64,000 bases of DNA from assembly GCF_002149925.1 (NCBI RefSeq), contig NZ_MSLT01000007.1, forward strand, positions 62,001 to 126,000, given 5' to 3'. This DNA comes from Thioflexithrix psekupsensis (GTDB lineage: Bacteria > Pseudomonadota > Gammaproteobacteria > Beggiatoales > Beggiatoaceae). Below are positions 1-9,352 of the stretch, piece by piece. The first letter of the stretch is position 1. Every line of letters begins with the position of its first letter. Under the pieces are notes generated by a model. It was given only the letters and a program-made list of their open reading frames with translations, ran no database searches and was not told the DNA's origin. A program made the position numbers and the translations under genes.

Positions 1-1450
1 ATTGTCATTACACACTGAAATTCACTCTGATTTAAGTGATTGGCAATTAAAACAATTCCGCTTGCAATTAGACCAGCAGCAATTGCGAATGGCGCAGTTA
101 AAAACAAAGGCTACTTTTAGCCAAATTACATTAGAACAATTACAAGTAGATGCTTTTGATGGCAATATGTTATTAAATGCAGAGGTGAGTAAAATTAATG
201 ATAATTATGGCTTGTCAGGAAATGTGTCTATTAAACCATTTAATCCTTCTGTTTTATTAAAACAATTCGCCGTTGATTTACCCGAAAGAAAGGATAAAAA
301 TACACTCACTCGTTTTGGTTTTAATACTGTTTTTTCTGGCACTTTAGATAATTTTGCATTAGATAATTTACAATTACAACTTGATGATTCTCTTTTAACG
401 GGAAAAATCAATGTTAATTTATTGCAGCCGCATCAACTTGATTTTAATTTAGCGGTGGATCAATTTAATGTTGATCGTTATTTACCGCCAGAATCCAGTG
501 TTAAAAAATCGCCCAATCCAAGCACAGAAACAGAAGAATTATTGCCTGTTGCTTTATTAAAAAAATTACAAGTGCAAGGGGTTTTAAAAGTTCGCCAATT
601 ACAAACAATGGGCGCGAAATTAAGTGATGTCACTTTGTCAATAAAAGGTAAAAATGGTCAATTGCAAGTGGATAAAACTTTGGGATTATATCAAGGCTTA
701 TTGCAAGGAGAAACACGCTTAAATGTTAATGCCGTTCCCGCGCAATTGGACAGCGAATATCAATTGGATCAAGTGGCTTTATCGCCGTTATTAAAAGACA
801 CCACCCAAACTAATTTTTTAGAAGGCATCGCACAAGCCCATGTTCAATTAAACACACGCTTTATTTATCAAGCCGATATTTTAGAAAATTTAACAGGAAA
901 AATAGCGGTTGAATTGAAGAATGGCAGCATTAATGGCTTTAATTTAGCCCGCAGCCTTCGTCAAGCAAAAGCCATTTTAAAACAAGAACCTATGCCACCT
1001 CCTGAACCATTAAAAAGTGATTTTTCTCGCTTAATGGGGACATTTACTGTTGAGCAAGGTTTGTTAAAAACAAACACTTTATTGATAGAATCTCCTTTAT
1101 TGCGTGTGAATGGAAAAGGAAATATTGATCTGCCCAAAGAAACGCTTGATCTTCGCTTAGACACTTGGGTGGTTAATACTTCTACGGGGCAGGAAGGAAA
1201 AAGTTTAGAGATATTAAAAGGCGTGGGCATTCCTATCTTCATTTCAGGCACCTTTTCTGCTCCGCAAATCAAGCCTGATTATCAAGTGTTATTAAGCACA
1301 GGATTAGGGGCTTTACAACCAGACATTAAATCAGAAAAATCCCCTTTATTTCAACCCATTCAGAGTCATGAATCACTGGATTTAGAAAATTTAAAAGAAT
1401 TAGGACAATCCGTCGGTCATTTTTTACGCGGATTAAAACGCGATCCATAA
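1..1450 (+). CDS. AsmA family protein, C-terminal part (truncated by window edge)
   Basis: The frame is open from the first bases and ends with TAA at 1450, so only about 480 C-terminal residues are present; the TTG at position 2 is not a credible start. The visible part consists of alternating beta-strand-rich segments and ends with an AsmA-type C-terminal domain: a 'LKNGSINGFNLARSLRQ' segment near residue 310, then 'LRLDTWVV' and 'GIPIFISGTFSAPQIKPDY' near residues 380-420. AsmA-like proteins are anchored in the inner membrane, span the periplasm and are implicated in outer-membrane lipid homeostasis. The stop lies four bases from the stop of the convergent HNH gene. The family call is by motif memory; the missing N-terminus prevents choosing between AsmA and related paralogues. 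Confidence 0.8.
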   Translation, partial: LSLHTEIHSDLSDWQLKQFRLQLDQQQLRMAQLKTKATFSQITLEQLQVDAFDGNMLLNAEVSKINDNYGLSGNVSIKPFNPSVLLKQFAVDLPERKDKNTLTRFGFNTVFSGTLDNFALDNLQLQLDDSLLTGKINVNLLQPHQLDFNLAVDQFNVDRYLPPESSVKKSPNPSTETEELLPVALLKKLQVQGVLKVRQLQTMGAKLSDVTLSIKGKNGQLQVDKTLGLYQGLLQGETRLNVNAVPAQLDSEYQLDQVALSPLLKDTTQTNFLEGIAQAHVQLNTRFIYQADILENLTGKIAVELKNGSINGFNLARSLRQAKAILKQEPMPPPEPLKSDFSRLMGTFTVEQGLLKTNTLLIESPLLRVNGKGNIDLPKETLDLRLDTWVVNTSTGQEGKSLEILKGVGIPIFISGTFSAPQIKPDYQVLLSTGLGALQPDIKSEKSPLFQPIQSHESLDLENLKELGQSVGHFLRGLKRDP

Positions 1451-1454
1451 CGCA

Positions 1455-2012
1455 TTAAATCACAGTATTTTCAGTATCTGGAATGGCGGCTATTTTTTTC
1501 TCATGACTGGCTTGTTGTTGCCAAAATTCATCGGCAAACATCACCGCAGGGTGCATTGGTGTTTTGGGTTGAGTACGTAAAGTCATACCCACTTGCTGCG
1601 GCAAACGGTCGCCTTTGTGACTGTTACACCGTTCGCAGGCAGTCACCACATTATCCCACGTGTGGCCGCCCCCTTTAGATCGCGGAATAACGTGGTCTAT
1701 GGTCAAGTTTTTAGTGCTACCACAATATTGACAAGTATGACGGTCTCTGCGCAGCACCTCCCGACGAGTCACCGTGGGTATCTTCCAGCCTCGCCGCTCT
1801 TGATGCGTGACGGTAAGCCTAATGTGCAAAGGAACAAACAGCACAAAATGAGGAGAATGAACGGCGATTTGTTTATTCTCGTTGATAAAATCAATAGGCT
1901 CCGCTTTTCCTGTTAATAAAAGCACAATCGCACGCTTTAAATGAATGCGATTAATCGGCATATAATTACGAGAAAAAACAATGACAGGTCGATTTAATCG
2001 TTCAGTAGTCAT
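1455..2012 (-). CDS. HNH endonuclease family protein
   Basis: This 185-residue protein carries a complete HNH module near residues 85-135: 'RRDRHTCQYCG', then 'LTIDHVIPRSKGG', then 'NVVTACERCNSHKGDR'. That gives two Cys pairs for structural zinc, the catalytic DH pair, and the downstream Asn and His. The N-terminal part ('VIVFSRNYMPINRIHLKRA') is typical of the chromosomal, stand-alone HNH proteins found in many proteobacteria and cyanobacteria, whose biological role is unknown. I start at ATG 2012 because GGAG lies eight bases upstream; the longer frame to 2036 begins with TTG inside that ribosome-binding region. It is convergent with the AsmA-like gene and divergent from the REC-GGDEF-EAL gene. 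No toxin, intron or phage context is visible. Confidence 0.85.
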   Translation of the reverse strand: MTTERLNRPVIVFSRNYMPINRIHLKRAIVLLLTGKAEPIDFINENKQIAVHSPHFVLFVPLHIRLTVTHQERRGWKIPTVTRREVLRRDRHTCQYCGSTKNLTIDHVIPRSKGGGHTWDNVVTACERCNSHKGDRLPQQVGMTLRTQPKTPMHPAVMFADEFWQQQASHEKKIAAIPDTENTVI

Positions 2013-2295
2013 TGATCGCGCTCCACGGGTTATCAAATAAAGTTAATTTGTCATTATTTTAAAATCTAACAACACCAAATAAATTATTGTAATTCATAAA
2101 AAGACTGCTTTTGTGCTAAACTCGCCTCAATCGACGCATATCCAATGAATATTGGCACTATTTTTGTCAAAGTCAATGCAATAACGTCATGGCTTAGAGA
2201 ATAAATCACCCCCGATGGACAACAAGCCACTTTCTAATTGTGGCATTTAGTGCGACAATACGAAACTCATTTGGGCTATTTTGTGTTTTAATAAT

Positions 2296-4131
2296 ATGCT
2301 GACTTCAACTGCTCGTCCTCCTGTGCGTAAAAATATTTTGATTGTGGATGATAATCCTGATAATTTGCGTTTATTATCGGCGATGTTGACCAAACAAGGT
2401 TATAAAGTGCGCAGCGTCATTAGTGGCGCAATGGCTTTAATTGGTGTTCGGGCTGCTCCGCCTGATTTAATTTTATTGGATATTAATATGCCTGAAATGG
2501 ATGGTTTTAGTTTGTGTCAACAGTTAAAAGCCGATCCAAATACCAGTCTTATTCCCGTTATTTTTATTAGTGCATTAGATGAAGTTTTAGATAAAGTGCA
2601 GGCTTTTGCAGTGGGTGGTGTTGATTATATTACAAAACCTTTTCAATGGCCAGAAGTATTGGCACGTGTTGAAAATCAATTGCGTTTACAAGAATTGCAA
2701 CAAGCCCTTTCTACCTTAAATGCCGAATTAGAACAGCGTGTCCGCGAGCGCACTGCTGCTTTACAAGCCGAAATTGAGCAGCGACAACAAACGCAATTGC
2801 GTTTAGAATATTTGGTTAAACATGATTCATTAACGGAATTGCCCAATCGCACGTTATTAATGGAATATTTAACGTCGGCATTAGATACCATTCATCAGGA
2901 TAATTGTAAAAAATTTGCCGTGTTGTTTTTAGATTGTGATCGGTTTAAATTGGTCAATGATTCTTTTGGTCATTTGCTGGGCGATCAGTTATTATTAGCG
3001 ATTGCTAAACGCTTGCAAAATGTGTGTGAACAGCGAGTGGCATTATTGTCTCGTTTGGGTGGAGATGAATTTACTATTTTAATGTTAGATGTGGTGGATA
3101 TTGCGCCGGTGTTGGCGTTGGCAGAGGAATTGAGACGGGCTTTTGTACTTCCTTTTACTTTAGCCAATCATGAAATTTTTATTACAGTCAGTATTGGGAT
3201 TGCATTAATCGATTCGAGTTACTACGATCCCGTATTTATTTTGCGTGATGCAGATACGGCCATGTATCGTGCTAAAACAGCACACTCGCAACGCGGTTAT
3301 TGCGTTTTTGACGCATCCATGCACACGGCAGCGCATAATCGATTGCTTTTAGAAAGTGATTTACGCCGCGCTTTGGAACGAGAAGAATTTCATTTATTGT
3401 ATCAGCCTATTTTTTCTTTAATCACGGGACAATTGGCGGGATTTGAAGCTTTATTGCGTTGGCAACATCCAGAACGAGGATTATTATCGCCCTTAGATTT
3501 TGTGGGGGTGTGTGAAGAAACGGGGTTAATTCTGCCTGTGGGAGAATGGGTTTTGCAACAGGCCTGTCAGCAATTGCAACGCTGGTGTCAGCTTTCATCC
3601 GCCGCGCAGCAATTGACGCTCAGTGTCAATGTTTCTACCCGTCAATTTTCCCAAACCACGCAATTATTAAGCACCATTGCATCCATTTTGCAAGCATTTG
3701 ATCTTCGCCCCGGCCAATTAAAATTAGAAATTACTGAAAGTGCGATTATGGATAATCTCAATTCGGCTGAACAATTATTAAAAGCCTTACGAGCTTATAA
3801 ATTATCCATATCGCTAGATGATTTTGGCACGGGTTATTCATCATTAAGTTACCTGCATCAATTTGCGATTGATGAGTTAAAAATTGATCGGGCATTTACG
3901 GCGCGTTTGGATGCGGCTGATTCCAGTCGTACCATTGTGAGCGCGATTATTGCATTAGCACAAGCATTGTCGTTGACGGTGGTGGCGGAAGGGATTGAAA
4001 CAGTATCACAACGGCAGTGGTTATCTGCCAACGGCTGTCAATTGGGACAAGGTTATGGTTTATCTTATCCCCTTGATGCCACACAAGCACTTGAATTAAT
4101 CCAAAAAACGACCACTTCTCGCTTTAGTTAA
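2296..4131 (+). CDS. Response regulator with REC, GGDEF and EAL domains
   Basis: This 611-residue soluble protein has three domains. REC is at about residues 10-130 ('ILIVDDNPDN', phospho-acceptor Asp in 'LILLDINMPEMDG', 'TKPF'). A coiled-coil linker of about 40 residues ('LSTLNAELEQRVRERTAALQ') follows. GGDEF is at about 165-330 with intact 'RLGGDEF', and EAL at about 345-600 with 'GFEALLRW', 'KLEITES', 'DDFGTGYSSLSYL', 'KIDRAF' and 'VVAEGIET'. Both catalytic signatures look intact, so it could make or degrade c-di-GMP; the RxxD product-inhibition site is absent (RVAL at that place). ATG 2296 is preferred over the TTG at 2281. No cognate histidine kinase is adjacent. It stands alone after a 283-bp divergent spacer and probably acts with distant sensors. 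Confidence 0.92.
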   Translation: MLTSTARPPVRKNILIVDDNPDNLRLLSAMLTKQGYKVRSVISGAMALIGVRAAPPDLILLDINMPEMDGFSLCQQLKADPNTSLIPVIFISALDEVLDKVQAFAVGGVDYITKPFQWPEVLARVENQLRLQELQQALSTLNAELEQRVRERTAALQAEIEQRQQTQLRLEYLVKHDSLTELPNRTLLMEYLTSALDTIHQDNCKKFAVLFLDCDRFKLVNDSFGHLLGDQLLLAIAKRLQNVCEQRVALLSRLGGDEFTILMLDVVDIAPVLALAEELRRAFVLPFTLANHEIFITVSIGIALIDSSYYDPVFILRDADTAMYRAKTAHSQRGYCVFDASMHTAAHNRLLLESDLRRALEREEFHLLYQPIFSLITGQLAGFEALLRWQHPERGLLSPLDFVGVCEETGLILPVGEWVLQQACQQLQRWCQLSSAAQQLTLSVNVSTRQFSQTTQLLSTIASILQAFDLRPGQLKLEITESAIMDNLNSAEQLLKALRAYKLSISLDDFGTGYSSLSYLHQFAIDELKIDRAFTARLDAADSSRTIVSAIIALAQALSLTVVAEGIETVSQRQWLSANGCQLGQGYGLSYPLDATQALELIQKTTTSRFS

Positions 4132-4624
4132 TCTCAATGTTTCCCAAAATGGTGGTATAGTGTGCCTATAGGTCTTGGTGTTGTGGTCTAAAAGAGACAC
4201 CTGTTGTGTTATTCATTAAAAATTAGTTTGCATTTTTCGGTGACTCTGTGGCAATGTGTGGCAGTGACGAAAAAGGTGGCTTGGCTTGTTTTGCGCCTTA
4301 ATTCCGTAGCAATAAGGGGAATAGACTTCGGCCTGTGCTTTCTTCTAAAGAATCATTTTACGATAACCGCATTTCGTCAGCGCATTGACAACATAACCCC
4401 TCCAACAAACCGTTGGTTTTGAGCTGAATTGAGTAAATTGTTGACAGCGGCTTGCAATTGGTAGGGTTTGTGTGCGATATTTATACCATTCGTGTTTAGA
4501 TAGCAACATCAAGCAGAGGTGTGGTATATTACCCTACACGTGTTGCCCCAATGATAACACCAAGCCTACGTAAATTTAGACACCTCTTCTACCCTTGACA
4601 AATTTTCTAAGGAGTATTTTTAAG
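4132..4624. other. 493-bp intergenic region upstream of the large secreted protein
   Basis: I see no convincing gene. A 72-codon frame at 4204-4422 lacks a ribosome-binding site and any recognisable motif. An imperfect dyad lies around 4518-4540 (GGTA TAT TACC core with GTGT/ACAC flanks), and inside it TGGTATATT at 4522-4530 could be an extended -10 element. AAGGAG at 4609-4614 is the ribosome-binding site of the next gene. The length suggests a regulated promoter with a long leader. Confidence 0.4.
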
Positions 4625-7564
4625 ATGAAAAAAACAGCATTAGCCTCTGCCATCTCGTTGGCGGTGATGAGCGGCTCTGCATGGGCTGTTCCTTGCGATG
4701 TGTTAGGCCCTACCGGTAAGCCGATTGCACCCTTCGATAAGGAAGCGGGCGTAACTTGTAGCACAACAACCGTTGAAGGTCAATTCATTTTAGACAAAAC
4801 CAGTGTCAAAGCTGGCGAAACCATTAACTTGGCCATTTTAGGTCTAAACACTGTGGGCGAAGTGGATCGCTTTGGTGAAGACGGTGGCTCTATCCTGATG
4901 GCGGTTATCAGTACCACGCAAGGTTTGATTCCAATCGGTGGTGAAGCGATGCCTGCTCAAGGTTCTCCCAATTCTGGTCAAACCCCCAGCGATTCTATCG
5001 GAAACGGGAGTTTCGTCAATCGTCAAGGCCAACCTTCTGCAAATCCTGATGACTACAGAACCACGCGGGTAGTCAAATTGGAAAATGGGAATGGGGAAAT
5101 CAACGTTTACTACCAACCCAATTCCAACCCAACTGTAGGCGGTCGAATTACAGTTAAATTGCAAGAACGGGAATCCACCGCCAATGGTGGTATTCGTGTC
5201 AATACGATTAAAGAAGTCGTGAAAGACATCACCATTGCTCCTCCCGCTAGCAACCCTTTTGCTTTAAATGTTTCTGAATTCAACTACGGCTTTAACGACA
5301 CTGCTGGTCAAATGGATACCGATCCTTCAGATGGGATCCATGGACAAATGACCGCAGGTGCGGTAGGTGCGGGCGCAGAAGTGGTTGTCACCGCGTTGAA
5401 CCAACGTGCCGGTGGCTCGGTAAATTTAACCCTGACTCCAATGGGTAAAGGGGCTCCGATCACTACTACAGGTTCGATGATCAATGGTACTGCCACTGTA
5501 AGTCTTCCAAGCATTACCAAAGCAGGCGACTACTACATCAAAGCCGAGATGACTTTCACAGGTGAAGATGGCGCAACTAAGACAGTAAGTAGCGTTGGTT
5601 TAGACAGCGTTGATAAAGTCACTGTGATTTCTACGGGTGCACCTAAGGCTCTGTCTTTGACCTCTAACAAAGAGCGCATTACTCAGGTCGGTCAAGGCGC
5701 GGCTATCAAAGTCAAGTATTTGGATGAGTATGGTAACACAACCACTAATCGTGCGGGCGGTTCTTACACGGTCAGTATCAAGGAAGCCAATAACAATGCT
5801 GGTTCTATGACGGCCGTTTTAGATGCGTATGGCAATCATGACACCATCGTGTTGGGTGATCAAGCGGGCGAAATCAGTGTTGCTACTGGTGTATTATCTT
5901 TGGCAGCTTCAGCCACAGGTTTATCCACTTCATCTGTGGTGAGTTTGAACGTGGTTGACAAAGTGTTCAACGTGACGGTTCAACCTGAGTTTGCGGCTGG
6001 AAGCATGGTCATCGCCAATAACCAAGTTGTAGCGGTTCATGTCGATAAAGACCCCGGTGCCACCAATCCTGTCAGCATCAAGAACGTAGGCACCGATGAA
6101 GCCAGTGAAGCTTTGCGTGATCCAACTACTGGAACAGTTCGTGCTGTATTCAAGAAAGTGGGTCACGGCCCTTACATGGTTTCTGATCGTGCCGGTGAGT
6201 ACGCTCAAATTCTGGTAGATGGCGCAACCATTATTCCGGGTACGCCTGTTTCATTGGAAATTCGTAACGCGCACAATGAAGTGGTTGACTCTGTTTTGAC
6301 CAGCTTATTGCCCGGTAACACAGGATTACAAACTGTTTTACCTGAAAAAGCAGTTCGCCTGCAAGATCAACACGGCAACCCAGTGACGGGTGCGCCTGCT
6401 GGTAAATTTACATTGACCAGTGCTGTTTCAGGTGCGGTGGTGAGCTATCCAGCCGGTGCAGCTTCTGCAACTCCGACAGGTTATGAAACGGTTCTGGTTG
6501 ATTACCCAGTTGCGGCTGCCGGTACAGGCGAGACTCCGCTGACTGTAAACTTGACGGCACCCGGCTTTACTAAAGCCACTACGATTAAGACCACGTTACC
6601 CGAAATCATTACCTTCAAGTTCATTAAGACTTATGTTGAGCAGTCAACCATTCCTGTAAACAGTAAAGTGGCTATGTCTGTTGAACTGTTGGATCAAAAT
6701 GGTGATGCGGTTCAAGGCACGAATTCGATTCGTTTTGTAGTCAATGGCACTGAAGGCGACACAATTACTGCACCTGTTGTGCGTGAAGTGATGGCCGATG
6801 GTTCACGTGGGGATATTATTGCACCCAATCGCATCATCAACTTTGATGGTGGCAAGAAAGTGTTTGAAGTCAATGGTGGCCAAACCACAGGTCAATTTAC
6901 GTTGACTTTTGTTGACCCAACGGGTTCTGTAGAATCGGCTGTTCGTCAGTTCCAAGTGACTCAAGAGCTGAAGAACGAGTGTACCCCAACCAACTTGGCT
7001 GGTTGCAAAACTGAGGCTACCTGTAATGCGGTAGGTGGTGCTTATGCGGGTAAAGTTTGCTCTGCTCCGCCTCCTATAGGTGCAGAAGGAATCAACAGCA
7101 AAGGTGAACCCGTCACTGTTCCTGCGGGTACAGTGTTTAAGGGTGGTTACTCTATCAATGGTGGTCCAATCACCAATCCTGCTGTGAGTGCTGATCCTAA
7201 GGCTATCGTGAAAATTGTTGGCTCAGTTGAAGCAGCCGATGCACATGTTGGCACTAATGCTGATGTTCTGGTGTTGTACGCAGGCGTGCCGCTAGGAAAA
7301 GAACTTGAAGTGCAAGATGTTTTCGTTCTTGAAAACAGTGGAGCGTCAATTTCTCCTTGGGATGGTACTGTCGAAGGCATCGGTGCGTTTGAAACGAAAG
7401 CCTTAGGAAAATACAATGTATTCAACATCTTTGAAACCCCAGAAGGTGGTTTCGGTGTGGAAGGCGAATTGTATCTGTTGTTGGCTTACCGCTTAAATGA
7501 TGGTGTTGTCATGTACGGCAGAGACTTGTTGCAGTTGAAGATCGACGATCCTCGTACCAACTAA
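4625..7564 (+). CDS. Large exported protein with repeated Ig-like beta-sandwich domains
   Basis: This 979-residue protein starts at ATG 4625, ten bases after AAGGAG; the longer frame begins with a TTG upstream of that site. It has a classic Sec signal peptide (MKKTALASAISLAVMSGSAWA, cleavage before VPCDV). The rest is rich in G, T, V and S, with recurring stretches such as 'VRLQDQHGNPVTGAPAG' and 'VKYLDEYGNTTTNRAGG' that resemble the invasin/Big-type Ig-like folds in which 'D..GN.V' marks each domain. A cysteine-rich insert ('CTPTNLAGCKTEATCNAVGG') sits near residue 800. No membrane anchor, LPXTG motif or autotransporter barrel is visible at the C-terminus. It is probably a secreted or surface structural protein. 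Exact function is unknown; a strong terminator follows, so it is likely monocistronic. Confidence 0.75.
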   Translation: MKKTALASAISLAVMSGSAWAVPCDVLGPTGKPIAPFDKEAGVTCSTTTVEGQFILDKTSVKAGETINLAILGLNTVGEVDRFGEDGGSILMAVISTTQGLIPIGGEAMPAQGSPNSGQTPSDSIGNGSFVNRQGQPSANPDDYRTTRVVKLENGNGEINVYYQPNSNPTVGGRITVKLQERESTANGGIRVNTIKEVVKDITIAPPASNPFALNVSEFNYGFNDTAGQMDTDPSDGIHGQMTAGAVGAGAEVVVTALNQRAGGSVNLTLTPMGKGAPITTTGSMINGTATVSLPSITKAGDYYIKAEMTFTGEDGATKTVSSVGLDSVDKVTVISTGAPKALSLTSNKERITQVGQGAAIKVKYLDEYGNTTTNRAGGSYTVSIKEANNNAGSMTAVLDAYGNHDTIVLGDQAGEISVATGVLSLAASATGLSTSSVVSLNVVDKVFNVTVQPEFAAGSMVIANNQVVAVHVDKDPGATNPVSIKNVGTDEASEALRDPTTGTVRAVFKKVGHGPYMVSDRAGEYAQILVDGATIIPGTPVSLEIRNAHNEVVDSVLTSLLPGNTGLQTVLPEKAVRLQDQHGNPVTGAPAGKFTLTSAVSGAVVSYPAGAASATPTGYETVLVDYPVAAAGTGETPLTVNLTAPGFTKATTIKTTLPEIITFKFIKTYVEQSTIPVNSKVAMSVELLDQNGDAVQGTNSIRFVVNGTEGDTITAPVVREVMADGSRGDIIAPNRIINFDGGKKVFEVNGGQTTGQFTLTFVDPTGSVESAVRQFQVTQELKNECTPTNLAGCKTEATCNAVGGAYAGKVCSAPPPIGAEGINSKGEPVTVPAGTVFKGGYSINGGPITNPAVSADPKAIVKIVGSVEAADAHVGTNADVLVLYAGVPLGKELEVQDVFVLENSGASISPWDGTVEGIGAFETKALGKYNVFNIFETPEGGFGVEGELYLLLAYRLNDGVVMYGRDLLQLKIDDPRTN

Positions 7565-7617
7565 GATCGCCAGTCGCTAACCTCAGTTGATCCTGATTGA
7601 GGGAAAGGCGTAAAATA

Positions 7618-7647
7618 CGGCACACTGTTCAACAGTGTGCCGTTTTT
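7618..7647 (+). terminator. Strong intrinsic terminator
   Basis: A perfect 12-bp inverted repeat (CGGCACACTGTT / AACAGTGTGCCG, one-base centre) is followed by TTTTT. It lies 54 bases after the stop of the large secreted protein gene and explains why the GTG at 7637, inside its right arm, is unlikely to start the next gene. Confidence 0.9.
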
Positions 7648-7672
7648 CATCTCTGACTTTGGGAATGATGCC

Positions 7673-8416
7673 GTGAAAGTGAATGCGCTTATCCTATTGA
7701 CGAGTGTTTTAGTGTCAAATGCGGTTTATGGTTTTGATCTCTTTGATCCCGAACGCGGTAAAGAAAAAACCCCGCCTCCAGAAACACCACCGCCAACAAC
7801 AAACCCTTTTCAAAACCAAAAACCCCCTGATCCGCCCCCGCCACCCCCCAAAGGGCCACAACGTGATTTTACGTTGATTGGGACGAGTTTAATTGGTCAA
7901 TATCGCTCGGCGATTTTACAAGCACCGGATGGTAAAACTTTTGTGCAACGTCTTGATGCCAGCGGTAAAACGCCTATTGATGGTTATCCGGGCTTTTTTT
8001 TGCTCAGTGTGGATGCGCGCCAAATCAAAATCGCTTATCCAAACGATGCCCCCTGTCAGGTGTCGAAAACGGATAAAGGCGTTAATTGTTATTCAGGAGG
8101 GCATCAGGCGCGTTTAGATTTAATTCGCAAAGGCGCGATTGCCCCGCCACCGCCTCCCCCCGCCCCCGTACAAGAAGTGGCTGCCACAGTTCCCCCAGAA
8201 GTGCAAAATAATCCGTTTGCCAGCTTGATACAGCAGCAAGCCCAACAACGGGAATTGACTCCAGAAGAACAACGTAAACGAGAAGAAGAGTTAGAACGGC
8301 GACGGGAAATTTATAAAAACTTTCAACGTCAAGTGATTAAAGATGAAGATGTGCCACCGGGCATGAGAGTAGTACGCACTCCGTTTGGGGATCGTTTAGT
8401 TCCCGATAATCGTTAA
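7673..8416 (+). CDS. Proline-rich exported protein, possibly PilP/GspC-like
   Basis: I start this 247-residue protein at GTG 7673, giving a hydrophobic signal sequence (VKVNALILLTSVLVSNAVYG). The longer frame would begin at a GTG inside the preceding terminator hairpin. A proline-rich linker (residues about 30-65) leads to a compact domain at about 70-155: 'DFTLIGTSLIGQYRSAILQ', 'LLSVDARQIKI', and two cysteines in 'APCQVSKTDKGVNCYSG' that may form a disulfide. A second Pro-rich linker and a charged helix ('EEQRKREEELERRREIY') follow, then 'PPGMRVVRTPFGDRLVP'. The order of signal, Pro linker and small beta domain with an 'LIGT..' strand resembles periplasmic PilP/GspC homology regions. That comparison is an inference; no pilus or type II secretion gene lies nearby. 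Confidence 0.55.
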   Translation: MKVNALILLTSVLVSNAVYGFDLFDPERGKEKTPPPETPPPTTNPFQNQKPPDPPPPPPKGPQRDFTLIGTSLIGQYRSAILQAPDGKTFVQRLDASGKTPIDGYPGFFLLSVDARQIKIAYPNDAPCQVSKTDKGVNCYSGGHQARLDLIRKGAIAPPPPPPAPVQEVAATVPPEVQNNPFASLIQQQAQQRELTPEEQRKREEELERRREIYKNFQRQVIKDEDVPPGMRVVRTPFGDRLVPDNR

Positions 8417-8496
8417 ATGTAATTTATTTTTACTGGCGTTGTCTCCGAATGGATATTGCGCCAGTATTTTATTTTGTATTAAAAAAGGAATAAGTT

Positions 8497-9351
8497 GTGC
8501 AACAAAATATCCATTTAGTTCAAGGCCATAAAATGTATTTAGACGATAAAGACAGTCTAAATCTCGCCCAATTTGGCGTTTATGAAGCGGACGAAGTGGC
8601 TGTGGTACGCTCGCACGTGCGGCCGGGCGATACGGTACTGGATATTGGCGCAAATATTGGCTATTACAGCCTGATTTTTGCTCAATTAGTAGGAGAAAAA
8701 GGCAAAGTTTATGCGTTTGAACCCGATCCCAGTAATTTTGCGTTATTGTGTCAAAATATTGCATTAAATGGTTATTCTAATATAGAACCCATTAATAAAG
8801 CCGTCAACAACCACAATGGCCTGATAACCTTACATTTATGCGATGATAATCGTGGAATGCACCGGGTTTATTCTTCGGTTTGTTGTGGAGAAGAACAGGT
8901 GACGGTAGAAAGCGTGTGTTTAGATGATTTTTTTGCCGAATTTAAGGGCAATATTGACTTTATTAAAATGGATATTGAAGGCGCAGAATATACCGCGATT
9001 CAAGGAATGCAACAACTTTTATTACGCTATCCCAATATAAAATTATTAACCGAATTTTCACCTGGCGCATTATGTGAATATGGCATTGAACCGCAAGATT
9101 TTATTGATTTACTCTTAAAATATCATTTTAAATTACAATGGGTGACATCATCATTAGTCGATATAAATTTAGCCCAATTAAAACAAGAATTACCCATTAT
9201 CAGTACGGTAACAAAACAATTATTAACCGAAATGAAAATCCAAAACCGTCATTGTTCCATTCCAGAATTAGGGGAAGAATTAATGAATCGTTTACAAAAT
9301 GCGGGTTATCATCGTCCATTAACTGAAAATGTCTTGGCTTGTCGGGATTGA
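8497..9351 (+). CDS. FkbM family SAM-dependent methyltransferase
   Basis: This 284-residue protein starts at GTG 8497 with AAGGAA six bases upstream. The SAM-binding motif I is clear ('GDTVLDIGANIGYYSLIFAQ', followed by 'VYAFEPDP'), and the FkbM signature 'IDFIKMDIEGAEYTAIQGM' follows. FkbM-type enzymes usually O-methylate sugars or other hydroxyl groups in polysaccharides or natural products. The C-terminal 80 residues are less typical. There is no glycosyltransferase or polysaccharide operon beside it, so the substrate cannot be inferred. Family assignment is firm; the specific reaction is unknown. Confidence 0.88.
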   Translation: MQQNIHLVQGHKMYLDDKDSLNLAQFGVYEADEVAVVRSHVRPGDTVLDIGANIGYYSLIFAQLVGEKGKVYAFEPDPSNFALLCQNIALNGYSNIEPINKAVNNHNGLITLHLCDDNRGMHRVYSSVCCGEEQVTVESVCLDDFFAEFKGNIDFIKMDIEGAEYTAIQGMQQLLLRYPNIKLLTEFSPGALCEYGIEPQDFIDLLLKYHFKLQWVTSSLVDINLAQLKQELPIISTVTKQLLTEMKIQNRHCSIPELGEELMNRLQNAGYHRPLTENVLACRD

Positions 9352-9352
9352 A

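Noticed and set aside
4204-4422. 72-codon frame in the leader of the large secreted protein gene
   Set aside because: No ribosome-binding site, no family motif, and composition like non-coding DNA.
4441-4446. TTGACA as a -35 element for the large secreted protein gene
   Set aside because: No -10 element at a usable distance; the next TA-rich hexamers are 29 or more bases away.
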